A stretch of 64,000 bases of DNA. Origin: Halobaculum litoreum (lineage in GTDB: Archaea; Halobacteriota; Halobacteria; Halobacteriales; Haloferacaceae). A program made the translations under genes and the position numbers. Under the pieces are notes generated by a model. That model worked only from the letters and a program-made list of their open reading frames with translations. It ran no database searches and was not told the origin of the DNA. Shown here one piece after another: positions 35,145 to 44,895 of the stretch. The stretch's first letter is position 1. Every line of letters starts with the position of its first letter. The stretch lies in the NCBI RefSeq assembly GCF_030127125.1, contig NZ_CP126156.1:1116001-1180000 (forward strand), written 5' to 3'.

Positions 35145-37478
35145 ATGGCTGTACTTTGGCTGGACGACGTCACCGCCGACGACCTGGACACCGTCGGCGG
35201 GAAGGGGGCCTCGTTGGGGGAGCTGACCGGCGCGGGCCTGCCCGTGCCGCCGGGGTTCGTAGTCACCGCGGGCACCTACCGGACGTTCATCGAGGAGGCG
35301 GGCATCGACGAGGAGCTGTTCGCCGCCATGGAGATCGACCCGGAGGACTCGGCGGCGCTGCGCGCGGCCGAGGCGACCGCCCGCGACCTCATCCTCGGCA
35401 CCGACCTGCCCGAGTCGGTCCGCACGGAGGTGCTCGACGCCTACCGCTCGATGGGCGACGGCGACGCGTTCGTCGCCGTCCGCTCGTCGGCGACCGCCGA
35501 GGACCTCCCGGACGCCTCCTTCGCCGGCCAACAGGAGACGTTCCTCAACGTCCGCGAGGAGGCCCTGATCGAGCGCGTGAAGGAGTGTTGGGCCTCGCTG
35601 TTCTCCCAGCGCGCCATCTACTACCGCCAGCAGAAGGGGTTCCCCCACAGCGAGGTCGACATCGCCGTCGTCGTCCAGCGGATGGTCGACGCCGAGAAGT
35701 CGGGCGTGATGTTCACCTCCCACCCGTCGACGGGCGAACCGGAGATCATCATCGAGGCCGCGTGGGGCCTCGGCGAGGCGGTCGTCTCCGGCTCCGTCTC
35801 CCCGGACAACTACGTCGTCGACCGCGAGACGGCCGCCGTCGAGGACGTGACCGTCGCCGACAAGAAGCTCCTGATGGAGAAGGACCCCGAGACCGGCGAG
35901 ACCGTCGAGCGCGCGGTCGAGGAGGAGCGACGGACCGCACGGGTGCTCGAGGACGCCGAGATCGAACGGCTCGTCGAGCTTGGCCGGCGGGTCGAGGACC
36001 ACTACGGCACGCCGCAGGACGTCGAGTGGGCGGTGTACGACGGCGAGGTGTACATGCTCCAGTCGCGGCCGATCACCACCATCTCCGAGGCGGCCGGCGC
36101 GTCGTCGTCGCCGTCGGGACAGGAGCGCGAGGCCGCGACGAACGGCGGCGTCGACGCCGGCGACGGGAGCGGCGCCGCGACCGCGGCGGCCGACGGCGCC
36201 GACGACGAGGTGATCCTGCGCGGACTGGGCGCCTCGCCCGGCATCGTCTCCGGCACCGTCCGGATCGTCACGAAGCTCGACCACCTCGACCAGGTCGCCG
36301 AGGGCGACATCATCGTGACCGAGATGACCATGCCGGACATGGTGCCCGCGATGAAGCGCGCCGTCGGCATCGTCACCGACGAGGGCGGGATGACCAGCCA
36401 CGCCGCCATCGTCTCCCGCGAGTTGGGCGTCCCCGCGGTCGTCGGCACCGGGTCGGCGACGAGCGCGCTGTCGGACGGCCAGTCGGTCACCATCGACGGC
36501 GACAAGGGGACGATCCGCCGCGGGACGGCGACGAAGACCGAGGAGCAACACGAGCCGGTCGAGGCCGTCCGGCCGGAGACCCCCGTCAAGCCGATGACCG
36601 CGACGGAGGTGAAGGTGAACGTCTCCATCCCGGAGGCCGCCGAGCGCGCCGCCGCGACCGGGGCCGACGGCGTCGGCCTCCTCCGCATCGAGCACATGGT
36701 GCTGTCGCTGGGCGTCACGCCCGAGAAGTACATCGCCGACCACGGCGCCGACGCGTACGTCGAGGAGCTCGTCGCCGGCATCCGCGAGGTCGCCGAGGAG
36801 TTCTACCCGCGCCCCGTCCGCGCGCGGACGCTCGACGCCCCCACCGACGAGTTCCGCGAGTTGGAGGGGGGCGAACACGAGCCGAACGAGCACAACCCGA
36901 TGCTCGGGTGGCGCGGCATCCGCCGCTCGCTCGACAAGCCCGACGTGTTCGAACAGGAGCTGCGGGCGTTCAAGCGCCTGTACGAGATGGGGTACGACAA
37001 CGTCGAGCTGATGCTCCCGCTCGTCAACGACGCGAGCGACGTCGAGACGGCCGTCGAGCACATGGAAGCGGTCGGCATCGACCCCGAGAAGCGCCGCTGG
37101 GGCGTGATGATCGAGACGCCCGCGAGCGCCCTCTCCATCGAGGAACTCGCCGCGTGCGGCATCGACTTCGCCTCCTTCGGGACGAACGACCTCACACAGT
37201 ACACGCTCGCCGTCGACCGCAACAACGGCAACGTCGCCGACCGGTTCGACGAACTCCACCCGGCGGTGCTGTCGCTCATCGGCGACGTGATCGAGTCGTG
37301 CCGGGAGTTGGGTGTCGACACGAGCATCTGCGGGCAGGCCGGCTCCAAGCCCGCGATGGTCGACTTCCTCGTCGAGAAGGGCGTCACCAGCATCTCCGCC
37401 AACATCGACGCCGTCCGCGACGTGCAACACGAGGTCAAGCGGACCGAACAGAAGCTGATCCTCGACGACATCCGGTAA
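35145..37478 (+). CDS. ppsA: Phosphoenolpyruvate synthase
   Basis: 777 aa. It makes PEP from pyruvate and ATP for gluconeogenesis. Domain order: ATP-grasp-like N-domain ('[20 protein letters not shown]', '[20 protein letters not shown]'), the mobile phosphohistidine domain ('[19 protein letters not shown]', about residues 408-426) and the C-terminal TIM barrel ('[20 protein letters not shown]', '[16 protein letters not shown]' with the catalytic Cys). A low-complexity Ala/Gly/Ser/Asp linker of about 40 residues sits before the His domain. The start at 35145 matches the family ('[12 protein letters not shown]'). A TrmB-type operator lies upstream; mfnA follows after 44 bp. Confidence 0.96.
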   Translation: MAVLWLDDVTADDLDTVGGKGASLGELTGAGLPVPPGFVVTAGTYRTFIEEAGIDEELFAAMEIDPEDSAALRAAEATARDLILGTDLPESVRTEVLDAYRSMGDGDAFVAVRSSATAEDLPDASFAGQQETFLNVREEALIERVKECWASLFSQRAIYYRQQKGFPHSEVDIAVVVQRMVDAEKSGVMFTSHPSTGEPEIIIEAAWGLGEAVVSGSVSPDNYVVDRETAAVEDVTVADKKLLMEKDPETGETVERAVEEERRTARVLEDAEIERLVELGRRVEDHYGTPQDVEWAVYDGEVYMLQSRPITTISEAAGASSSPSGQEREAATNGGVDAGDGSGAATAAADGADDEVILRGLGASPGIVSGTVRIVTKLDHLDQVAEGDIIVTEMTMPDMVPAMKRAVGIVTDEGGMTSHAAIVSRELGVPAVVGTGSATSALSDGQSVTIDGDKGTIRRGTATKTEEQHEPVEAVRPETPVKPMTATEVKVNVSIPEAAERAAATGADGVGLLRIEHMVLSLGVTPEKYIADHGADAYVEELVAGIREVAEEFYPRPVRARTLDAPTDEFRELEGGEHEPNEHNPMLGWRGIRRSLDKPDVFEQELRAFKRLYEMGYDNVELMLPLVNDASDVETAVEHMEAVGIDPEKRRWGVMIETPASALSIEELAACGIDFASFGTNDLTQYTLAVDRNNGNVADRFDELHPAVLSLIGDVIESCRELGVDTSICGQAGSKPAMVDFLVEKGVTSISANIDAVRDVQHEVKRTEQKLILDDIR

Positions 37479-37522
37479 CGAACCGGAACCCCTTTCGACC
37501 GCTCGGCCCGTTGTGCCTACGA

Positions 37523-38632
37523 ATGCAGTCGTCCGTCCCCGAGCGCCGCCCGCAGTCGTTCGACCGGGTGCTCTCCTCGATGTGCACGGAGCCGCACCCG
37601 GCGGCCCGGCGCGCCGCCGAGCGGTTCCTCGCCACGAACCCCGGCGACCCCGCGACGTACGCGTCGGTCGCGGAGCTGGAGCGCGAGGTCGTCGCCGGCC
37701 TCGCCGGCGTGACGGGACTCCCGGACGCCGTCGACGCCGCCGCCCCGGGCGAGCTCGCCGCCCACGGCTATGTCACCAGCGGCGGGACGGAGTCGAACCT
37801 CCAGGCGGTCCGGTCGGCCCGCGACCGCGCCGGCGGGGGCGGCACGGGCGACGCCGTCGTCGTCGCCCCCGAGTCCGCGCACTTCAGCTTCCACAAGGCC
37901 GCGTCGGTCCTGGGCGTCGAGTTGCGGACCGTCCCCGTCGACGACGACGGCCGCGCCGACGCCGACGCCGCGGCGGCCGCCCTCGACGACGACGCCGCCC
38001 TCCTCGTCGGCGTCGCGGGCACCACCGAGTACGGCCGCGTCGACCCGATCCCCGCGCTCGCCGACCTGGCGGCCGACGCGGGCGTCCCCCTCCACGTCGA
38101 CGCCGCGTGGGGCGGGTTCTACCTCCCCTTCTCGGGGCACGACTGGGGGTTCGAGGTGGCGGGCGTCGACACCGTGACGATCGACCCGCACAAGGTGGGG
38201 CGCGCGGCGGTGCCCGCCGGCGGCCTGTTGGCGCGCGACCGCGCCGCCCTCGACGCGCTCGCGGTCGACACGCCGTATCTGGAGACGGCCTCGCAGGCGA
38301 GCCTCACGGGGACGCGGTCGGGCGCGGGCGTCGCGAGCGCGGCCGCCGCGCTCGGGGAACTGTGGCCCGACGGCTACCGCGCGGAGTACGAGCGGGCGAG
38401 CGACCTCGCGGCGTGGTTCGCCGACGAACTCGCGGGACGCGACGTGCCGGTCTTCGAGCCGGAGCTCCCGTTGGTCGCGTTCGACCTCCCCGAGTCGGTG
38501 TTCGCCGCCGTCCGCGAGCGGGGGTGGCGGCTCTCGCGCACGGGCGCCGGCGAGGCCCGCGTCGTCGTGATGCCGCACGTCTCCCGGGGGTCGCTGCGGG
38601 CGTTCCTCGACGACGTCGACGACCTGCTGTAG
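37523..38632 (+). CDS. mfnA: Pyridoxal-dependent decarboxylase (MfnA-like; aspartate/tyrosine decarboxylase)
   Basis: 369 aa, fold-type I PLP enzyme. '[19 protein letters not shown]' is the cofactor phosphate site, '[13 protein letters not shown]' gives the Asp and His that hold PLP, and '[16 protein letters not shown]' contains the Schiff-base Lys. Related archaeal enzymes act on tyrosine (methanofuran) or aspartate (beta-alanine for coenzyme A). Haloarchaea make no methanofuran, so aspartate decarboxylation is the likelier role (inference). It lies 44 bp after ppsA. Confidence 0.88.
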   Translation: MQSSVPERRPQSFDRVLSSMCTEPHPAARRAAERFLATNPGDPATYASVAELEREVVAGLAGVTGLPDAVDAAAPGELAAHGYVTSGGTESNLQAVRSARDRAGGGGTGDAVVVAPESAHFSFHKAASVLGVELRTVPVDDDGRADADAAAAALDDDAALLVGVAGTTEYGRVDPIPALADLAADAGVPLHVDAAWGGFYLPFSGHDWGFEVAGVDTVTIDPHKVGRAAVPAGGLLARDRAALDALAVDTPYLETASQASLTGTRSGAGVASAAAALGELWPDGYRAEYERASDLAAWFADELAGRDVPVFEPELPLVAFDLPESVFAAVRERGWRLSRTGAGEARVVVMPHVSRGSLRAFLDDVDDLL

Positions 38633-38680
38633 CCGACCGGACGGCGACCCGACACGAACCCTCGCCGGGAACCACCGGAC

Positions 38681-38688
38681 TTATTCTC
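38681..38688 (+). promoter_or_regulatory. TATA-like box of the VTT/DedA gene
   Basis: CTTATTCT, 22-29 nt before the GTG at 38710. It supports a leaderless transcript and that start. Confidence 0.4.
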
Positions 38689-38709
38689 GGGTACGACCGG
38701 GTTCAGCAC

Positions 38710-39330
38710 GTGACACCCGTCCCCGCCGCGCCGCCGGTCGGCGTGCTCGCGCCGGCGCTCGACCTCCTCGGATCGACGGCCCTCGTCGCGATGCCCGAGT
38801 GGTGGCCGACGTTCGACTGGCTCCAGCGCCTCGTCGAGACCGCGACCGGGTGGACGGGGCTGGGGATCATCTTCGTCTACTCGTTCCTGATCGCGTTCGC
38901 GCTCCCCGGCGTCAGCGAGATCGTGTTGCTGGCGCCGCTCGACCTCGGCTTGCCGCAGTGGGCGAAGCTCACCGTCATCATGATCGTCTCCGGGCTCGGG
39001 AAGGCCGCCGGCTCCGTGTTCGCGTTCCACATCGGGCAGGAGGCCAAGGAGTCCGGGCCGGTCATCCGGTGGCTCCGCAACTCCCGGTTCGACGTGATCG
39101 AGTGGTCCGAGAGCGCGACCGTCGAGCTGGCGCGCCGCTACGGCTACGCCGGCCTCGCCATCGCCCTGTGTGTCCCGTTCTTCCCCGACACGCTCTCCAT
39201 CTACGCGTTCGCGGTGCTGGAGCGCGACTACGTCCGCTTCGCCGCCGCGACGTTCGTCGGCAGCGTCGGCCGCCTGCTCGTCACGCTCGCGCTGTTCGGC
39301 GTCGGCTCGCTCACGCTCGGTCTGTTCTGA
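38710..39330 (+). CDS. VTT/DedA (SNARE-associated) family membrane protein
   Basis: 206 aa from a GTG supported by a TATA box (an ATG at 38791 is an alternative). 'IAFALPGVSEIVLLAPLDLG' is a re-entrant helix region, 'VSGLGKAAGSVFAFHIGQE' the Gly-rich loop, and 'LCVPFFPDTLSIYAFAVLER' the second re-entrant segment typical of DedA/VTT proteins. These are implicated in lipid scrambling and proton-dependent transport. Exact role unknown. Confidence 0.8.
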   Translation: MTPVPAAPPVGVLAPALDLLGSTALVAMPEWWPTFDWLQRLVETATGWTGLGIIFVYSFLIAFALPGVSEIVLLAPLDLGLPQWAKLTVIMIVSGLGKAAGSVFAFHIGQEAKESGPVIRWLRNSRFDVIEWSESATVELARRYGYAGLAIALCVPFFPDTLSIYAFAVLERDYVRFAAATFVGSVGRLLVTLALFGVGSLTLGLF

Positions 39331-39360
39331 GGCGCCCGCCGGGCGAGTCGTCGCGGCCGC

Positions 39361-40459
39361 TCACTCCTCGCCGTCGAGCGCGCGGTGGCGGACACGGTAG
39401 CCGCCCGGCGTCGGCGAGACGGCGTCGGCGGTGTACACGCGGATCTCCCGTTCTGCCTTCGTGACGACCGGGAAGTCGTAGTGGGTCGCCTCGTACCCCG
39501 GCGGCTCCGCGCGCCCGGCGACGAACGCCCGGTGGTCGCGCAGCCGACGCCGTCCGCGCTCGGTCGCGACCGCCGGCAGCCGCGCCGCGCGGTCGTCGAA
39601 GGCCGCCGCGAACCGCGGGTCGCGCTCGACGCCGACGGAGTCGCGGCCGGCCGCCATCGCCGCCAGCGTCGTCGTTCCCGTGCCCCAGAACGGGTCGAGC
39701 ACGCGGTCCCCGTACGTCGAGTACATCGCGATCAGGCGGTACGGCAGCTCGAACGGGAAGGCCGCCGAGCGCTCGCGGGGCGCGCCGGCGTCGAGCGACT
39801 GGTCGGCGCCGCGGAGGTCGTCCCAGGTGTCGGAGAACCACCGGTTGCGCTCCTCCCAGAAGTACGCCGAGGCGTACCGCGCGTCGTCGCCGGCGGCGAA
39901 CGACCGGCCGTCGCCGTTGCGGAACACGAGGACGTGCTCGTGTTCGAGGGTGACGTAGGCGTTCGGCGGGAGCGTCCCGCTGCCCATGAACTTCGTCGGC
40001 GCGTTCGTCGGCTTGCGCCACAACACGCCCGGGAGCCGGTCGAGCCCGTTCGCGCCGAGCGCGTCGGCGACGCGGGTCGCGTTGTCCCACAGGCGAAAGC
40101 GGCCGCCGATCGACCGGGTGGCGTCGCCGACGTCGACGCAGGCGACCCCCGGGCGCGAGGACGCGCGCGACCTCCGCCCACGCCGGCGCCAGCGCCTCGT
40201 GCATCGCCGCGAACGCGCGCTCGGCGGCCGCCGGGTCGTCGTCCTCGCCCGCGGTCGCGAGCGCCTCGCCGACGCGGGGCTCCAACGCCGCGAACAGGTC
40301 GTCCCACTGCTCGACCATCGGGTACGGCGGCGACGTGACGACGAGGTCGACGCTGTCGTCCGGCAGCGGGAGCGCGCGCGCGTCGCCGACGCTCACCACG
40401 TGGGTCGTCTCGAAGGCGTCGTCGGTCCCCGGCGTCCCGCCAGCGTCGTCGCCGCTCAT
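39361..40459 (-). CDS. DNA (cytosine-N4 or adenine-N6) methyltransferase, frame interrupted
   Basis: About 365 aa. The catalytic motif 'LVVTSPPYPMVEQWDDLFAA' (TSPPY, motif IV) is in the N-terminal frame, and the SAM motif 'DPFWGTGTTTLAAMAAGRDS' in the C-terminal frame, the beta-class order seen in N4-cytosine methyltransferases. Between them the frame changes at a C5-G3 run (40146-40150). Removing one base gives 'VARVLAPGVACVDVGDATR' and joins both halves. The ATG at 40459 starts 'MSGDDAGGTPGTDDAF'. No restriction endonuclease gene is nearby, so this is probably an orphan methylase. Target sequence unknown. Confidence 0.82.
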
Positions 40460-40520
40460 CGGTGCATCGGTTCGGCTGGCGAGACGGGGACGAATAAACC
40501 CCCGCGGTTCGGCCGGCGGC

Positions 40521-40877
40521 CTACGCGTCGCAGGTGTCGAGCCACTCGCCGGCCCACGACTCGACCTCGCGGAACACCACCGACAGCGACTCGCCCTTCG
40601 GCGTCAGCGAGTAGTACGTCGCCACCGGGGCGTCCGGTTCCATCCGCTTCTCGACGAACTCCATCTCGCGCAGGTCGTCGAGCACGCGCGACAGCGTCCG
40701 CGCGCTCGCGTCCGTCGACCGCTTCAGTTCGTTGAACCGCTTCTCGCCGTCGAGGAGGTCGTGCAGCACCACCAGCCGCCACTTCGACCCGACCTGTTCG
40801 AGCGCGTCGACCACCGGACACGGCCCGGCGTCGAGCGACCCGGCGGACTCCGTCGACCGCGGTTCTTCTACTGCCAT
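40521..40877 (-). CDS. HxlR-family transcriptional regulator
   Basis: 118 aa from the ATG at 40877. 'CPVVDALEQVGSKWRLVVLH' with 'DLLDGEKRFNELKRSTDA' and 'RTLSRVLDDLREMEFVEKRM' is the HxlR winged-helix pattern: a conserved Cys ahead of the first helix, then the recognition helix. The wing ends 'YYSLTPKGESLSVVFREV'. HxlR proteins sense redox or electrophiles through the Cys; target genes unknown. Confidence 0.9.
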   Translation of the reverse strand: MAVEEPRSTESAGSLDAGPCPVVDALEQVGSKWRLVVLHDLLDGEKRFNELKRSTDASARTLSRVLDDLREMEFVEKRMEPDAPVATYYSLTPKGESLSVVFREVESWAGEWLDTCDA

Positions 40878-40955
40878 CGCTCCTCCATACACCCGCCCCG
40901 CTAATAGCGGTTCGGATCCGAACCGGGTTACATCGGACAATCGCGTGTCACGACG

Positions 40956-41267
40956 TCACCGGTCGCCCGGGTCCGCGTCGTCGGTCGGCGCCGTCGCCGC
41001 CCGCCGCGCCTCCCAGTTCTTCAGCGCGTCGCGGACCGCCGCGAGGTCCGCCGGGTCGCCCGCCTCGCGGCTGTCGACGACCGACCACCCGTCGTCCGGG
41101 TCGTAGCCGAGGCCGAAGATGGTGTCGCCGGCCTGCACGGCCAACGCCCGGATGTCGTCGTCGTCGACGCCGAGCGGCGCGGCCTCGGTGACGCTGTCGG
41201 CCTCGCGCAGCGCCTCCAGTTCGGCCGAACGGAGCCCTCGCGACGGGAGCGAGTCGATGATGGTCAC
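40956..41267 (-). CDS. Hypothetical acidic protein (103 aa)
   Basis: 103 aa. It contains 'RGLRSAELEALREADSVTEA' and 'ALAVQAGDTIFGLGYDPDDG' with a disordered Asp-rich C-terminus. No recognised domain. Composition and codon use fit a real haloarchaeal gene. It sits alone between hxlR and the YbaK remnant, all on the minus strand. Confidence 0.55.
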   Translation of the reverse strand: MTIIDSLPSRGLRSAELEALREADSVTEAAPLGVDDDDIRALAVQAGDTIFGLGYDPDDGWSVVDSREAGDPADLAAVRDALKNWEARRAATAPTDDADPGDR

Positions 41268-41345
41268 GGCCGCAGTGACGACCGGCGCGGTGTTGAACGG
41301 TTCGACTCGGCCGCGGGTCGCCGATTCGATATCGCGGCGGGCGGT

Positions 41346-41640
41346 TTATGCCACTCGAACGTCGACACGACCGTGGGCGACGCGATCCGGCGGATACCGC
41401 CGGAGACAGCGCGAAATCGGCGTCCGGCGTCCCTGCGGCCCCCAGATCCGGTCGTGGTCCAGCAGCGAGTCGTCGGGGTACGTCGGAAGCGACTCGTCGC
41501 GGCCGAACGGCGGGACGCCGCCGATGCTCCAGCCGGTCGCCGCCTCGACCGGGTCCGGGCTCGCGGTGTCGACGGCGTCGGCCTCCACCGGCCGTGAAGC
41601 CCGGGGGGCGGGACGGTCTCGACGACGCCCACGGCGGGGA
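41346..41640 (-). pseudogene. Remnant of a YbaK/ProX-type aminoacyl-tRNA editing protein
   Basis: The minus strand encodes 'PVEAATGWSIGGVPPFGRDE' and 'SLLDHDRIWG', followed in another frame by 'AAGTPDADFALSPAVS'. Together these match the C-terminal half of YbaK/ProX-like proteins that hydrolyse mischarged tRNA (the GGVxPFG and AAGTP...F.LSP blocks). The frame shift lies in a C5 run at 41439-41443. Only about 50-60 residues can be recognised, and no N-terminal half fits before the metG start at 41691. It therefore seems a truncated relic, not only a sequencing error. The rest of this 423 bp gap shows no other gene. Confidence 0.5.
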
Positions 41641-41690
41641 CCCTCGCCCGATTCGGCGGGCTTTAGGCCCGCATCCACCACACGACATCC

Positions 41691-43778
41691 ATGAGCGACC
41701 ACCAAGCCACACACGAGGCGTTCCCGACGGGCGCGCCCGCGGTGGTGACGTGCGGCCTGCCGTACGCGAACGGCGACCTGCACATCGGCCACCTCCGCAC
41801 GTACGTCGGCGGCGACGTGTACTCGCGCGCGCTCGAATCGCTCGGGCAGCAGACCGCGTTCGTCTGCGGGTCGGACATGCACGGCACCCCCATCGCCGTG
41901 CAGGCGATCGAGGAAGGCGTCGACCCCGAGGCGTTCGCGCTGGAGTGGCACGAGCAGTACGCCGAGACGTTCCCGAAGTTCGGCGTCGAGTTCGACAACT
42001 ACGGCCACACCCACGACGACACGAACCGCGAACTCACGTACGACATCGTCGAGCGACTGGAGGCCGAGGGGTACGTGTACGAGAAGGAGATCAAGGTCGC
42101 GTGGGACCCGGTCGACGAACAGCCGCTCCCCGACCGCTACGTCGAGGGGACGTGTCCGTACTGCGGCGAGCACGCCCGCGGCGACGAGTGCGACGAGGGG
42201 TGCGGGCGCCACCTCGAGCCCGGCGAGATCGAAGACCCCGTCTCGACCATCTCGGGCAACCCCGCCGAGTACCGCGACCGCGCACACAAGTTCTTCGAGG
42301 TCTCCGAGTTGTCCGAGTACCTCGACGGCTTCCTCGACCGGCTCGAGGGCACCTCGAACGCCCGCAACCAGCCCCGCCAGTGGCTCGAAGACGGGCTGCA
42401 GGACTGGTGTATCACGCGCGACCTCGACTGGGGGTTCGACTACCCGGGGGAGGACGACCTCGTCCTGTACGTGTGGGTCGACGCGCCCATCGAGTACATC
42501 GCCTCGACGAAACAGTACACCGAGCGCGTCGGCGCCGACGAGTACGACTGGGCGGAGGCGTGGCGCGAGGACGGCGAGATCGTCCACGTCATCGGGCGCG
42601 ACATCATCCAGCACCACACCATCTTCTGGCCGGCGATGCTGGAGGTCGCCGACTACGTCGAGCCGCGCGCGGTGCTGGCGAGCGGGTTCATGACGCTCGG
42701 CGGCAAGGGGTTCTCGACCTCGCGCAACCGGGCGGTGTGGGCCCGCGAGTACCTCGACGAGGGGTTCCACCCGGACCTGCTGCGCTACTACCTCGCCACC
42801 AACGGCGGGTTCCAGCAGGACGTCGACTTCTCGTGGGAGAAGTTCCGCGACCGTGTCAACAACGAACTCGTGGGCACGGTCGGTAACTTCATCTACCGCT
42901 CGCTGCTGTTCGCCCACCGCAACTTCGAGGGGACGCCCGAGGCGGACGTGAGCGAGGAGGTCGAGGCCCGCGTTCGGGAGGCGATCGACGACTTCGAAGC
43001 CGGCGTGAACGACTACTCCGTCCGCGCGGTCGGCAACGCGACGGTCGAGTTGGCCCGCTTCGGCAACGAGTACATCCAGCGCGAGGAGCCGTGGAACCTC
43101 GTCGGCGAGGACGACGAGGCCGCCGCGCAGGTGATCCGCGACTGCGTCCAGATCGCGAAGGCGGTCGCCGTCCTCTTCGAACCCATCGCCCCCGACACGA
43201 GCGAGGAGTTGTGGGACCAACTCGGCGAGGACGGCTCCGTCCACGACGTGACGGTCGACGCCGCGCTGGAGGCGCCGCCGCGCGACTTCGGCGCACCCGC
43301 GGAACTGTACGAGAAGATCGAGGCCGAGCGCGTCGAAGAACTCAACGAGAAGCTCGCGGCGCGGGTCGCCGAGGCGACCGCCGACGACGCCGGAACCGAA
43401 ACCGACGAGTCGGACGCGGACGGCGAAGGTGACGTGAGCGACATCGAGCCCGTCGCCGACGACCGCATCAGCTTCGACGAGTTCCAGGGCCTCGACCTGC
43501 GCGTCGCCGAGATCGTCGCCGCAGAGCCGATCGAGGACTCCGACAACCTCGTGAAACTCACCGTCGACATCGGCCTCGAGGAGCGCCAGATCGTCGCCGG
43601 CATCAAACAGCTCCACGACGTCGACGACCTCCCCGGCACGAAGGTCGTCGTCGTCGCGAACCTGGAGAAGGCCGAACTGTTCGGCCACGAGTCGAACGGC
43701 ATGCTGCTGGCCGCGGGCGAGGACGCCGACCTGCTGACGACGTACGGCGACTCCCCGGTCGGCACGAAGATCCGGTAA
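41691..43778 (+). CDS. metG: Methionyl-tRNA synthetase
   Basis: 695 aa. Class I signature HIGH is at residues 31-34 ('ANGDLHIGHLRTYVGGD'); the zinc knuckle has Cys155, Cys158, Cys167 and Cys171; the KMSKS loop is 'GGKGFSTSRNRAVWARE' (339-344). The anticodon-binding helical domain follows, then an acidic linker and a C-terminal tRNA-binding OB domain ('FDEFQGLDLRVAEIVAAEPI' to 'EKAELFGHESNGMLLAAG') as in bacterial MetRS/Arc1p. Start ATG at 41691. Identification is secure. Confidence 0.97.
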   Translation: MSDHQATHEAFPTGAPAVVTCGLPYANGDLHIGHLRTYVGGDVYSRALESLGQQTAFVCGSDMHGTPIAVQAIEEGVDPEAFALEWHEQYAETFPKFGVEFDNYGHTHDDTNRELTYDIVERLEAEGYVYEKEIKVAWDPVDEQPLPDRYVEGTCPYCGEHARGDECDEGCGRHLEPGEIEDPVSTISGNPAEYRDRAHKFFEVSELSEYLDGFLDRLEGTSNARNQPRQWLEDGLQDWCITRDLDWGFDYPGEDDLVLYVWVDAPIEYIASTKQYTERVGADEYDWAEAWREDGEIVHVIGRDIIQHHTIFWPAMLEVADYVEPRAVLASGFMTLGGKGFSTSRNRAVWAREYLDEGFHPDLLRYYLATNGGFQQDVDFSWEKFRDRVNNELVGTVGNFIYRSLLFAHRNFEGTPEADVSEEVEARVREAIDDFEAGVNDYSVRAVGNATVELARFGNEYIQREEPWNLVGEDDEAAAQVIRDCVQIAKAVAVLFEPIAPDTSEELWDQLGEDGSVHDVTVDAALEAPPRDFGAPAELYEKIEAERVEELNEKLAARVAEATADDAGTETDESDADGEGDVSDIEPVADDRISFDEFQGLDLRVAEIVAAEPIEDSDNLVKLTVDIGLEERQIVAGIKQLHDVDDLPGTKVVVVANLEKAELFGHESNGMLLAAGEDADLLTTYGDSPVGTKIR

Positions 43779-43965
43779 CGCCGACTCGACGACCGTTCTT
43801 CAGCCGCCACCCCGTCCGCGAGCGGCGTTGCTGGCCGTTTCTCGGTCCCCGGGCACCTCGCGCAGGGAAGGCCCGATCGTAGTCGTACACCTCATACTGC
43901 GATACAAAATGGGTGAGCCGAGACGAACCTCCAGCGACGAGGCGGCACGGAAGGGGCCCCTCGGA

Positions 43966-44817
43966 TCAGTCGACGAGCACGCGGACCGAGACGCCGTCCG
44001 GGCCGGACGCGACGAGCGCGTCGCCGTCGGCGCGGAACGCGACCCCGGCGTCGGCGAGTCCGGATCGGACTGCACCGAGCGCCGTCCCGTCGGAGACGAC
44101 GACCTCGAACTCGCGGAGCCCGCGTCCGGTCGCGGGTGCGGTCCGGTCGTTCCACGTGTTCAAGCCGACGTGGTGGTGGTAGCCACCCGCGGCGACGAAC
44201 AGCGCCTCGGCCTCCCAGCGTTGGCGCACGTCGAACCCGAGCGCGTCGACGTAGAACGCCTCCGCCGCGTCGAGGTCGGTCACTTCGAGGTGGACGTGGC
44301 CGACGGTCGTGTCGTCGGGGGCCGGGTCGCCTGCGGTGTCGAACTCGCCCGCGCGGTCGGTGAGTAGCGACGCCACGTCGAGCGGGAGCGTGTCCATCTC
44401 GACGCGCCCGTCGGTCTCGGGCCACGCCTCGCGCGGGCGGTCGCGGTACAACTCGACGCCGTTCCCCTCGGGGTCGCGGAGGTACAGCGCCTCGCTGACG
44501 CGGTGGTCGGAGGCGCCGCCGATCCGGGCCCCCGCCTCACGGGCACGGGCGAGCGCGTCGCCGAGTGCCCCGCGGGACGGGTACAGGAACGCGGTGTGGA
44601 ACAGCCCCGCGGCGTCCGCCGGTCGGGGTCCGGCCTCGGGGTCACGGTCGAGTTCCAGCAGCGTCGCGTCGGCGGTCCCGAGGCTGGCGCGGTCGTCGTC
44701 GCGCTCGCGGACGGTGAGGCCGACGACGTCGCGATAGAACGCGACGACGGCGTCGAGGTCGGAGACGGCGAGCGTGACGCGGCCGATCCGAGCCGCCGGG
44801 TCGATGGTGTTCGACAT
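43966..44817 (-). CDS. Tandem VOC (glyoxalase/dioxygenase-superfamily) protein
   Basis: 283 aa with two vicinal-oxygen-chelate modules. Module 1: 'IGRVTLAVSDLDAVVAFYRD', 'LFHTAFLYPSR', 'EALYLRDPEGNGVELYRDRP'. Module 2: 'VGHVHLEVTDLDAAEAFYVD', 'ALFVAAGGYHHHVGLNTWND'. The second module carries the His/Glu pattern expected for metal ligands. Haloarchaeal members are annotated as catechol-2,3-dioxygenase- or CatE-like, but the substrate is unknown. A Shine-Dalgarno-like GGAGGT precedes the ATG and a CTATTG box lies 24-29 nt upstream. Confidence 0.85.
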   Translation of the reverse strand: MSNTIDPAARIGRVTLAVSDLDAVVAFYRDVVGLTVRERDDDRASLGTADATLLELDRDPEAGPRPADAAGLFHTAFLYPSRGALGDALARAREAGARIGGASDHRVSEALYLRDPEGNGVELYRDRPREAWPETDGRVEMDTLPLDVASLLTDRAGEFDTAGDPAPDDTTVGHVHLEVTDLDAAEAFYVDALGFDVRQRWEAEALFVAAGGYHHHVGLNTWNDRTAPATGRGLREFEVVVSDGTALGAVRSGLADAGVAFRADGDALVASGPDGVSVRVLVD

Positions 44818-44840
44818 ACCGTACCTCCGTCGACGACCCC

Positions 44841-44846
44841 AATAGC
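44841..44846 (-). promoter_or_regulatory. TATA-like box of the VOC protein gene
   Basis: CTATTG on the minus strand, centred 27 nt before the ATG at 44817. Unusually for this window, an SD-like GGAGGT also precedes the start. Confidence 0.35.
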
Positions 44847-44895
44847 CGTGGCGTCGCCGGCGGCGTGATCCCGGCGGTGGTGTCGCGGCCCTCCC

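Noticed and set aside
41646-43688. A long minus-strand frame opposite metG, continuous with the YbaK-like remnant
   Set aside because: The part opposite metG has no domain and is antisense. Only the section at 41346-41640 shows homology.
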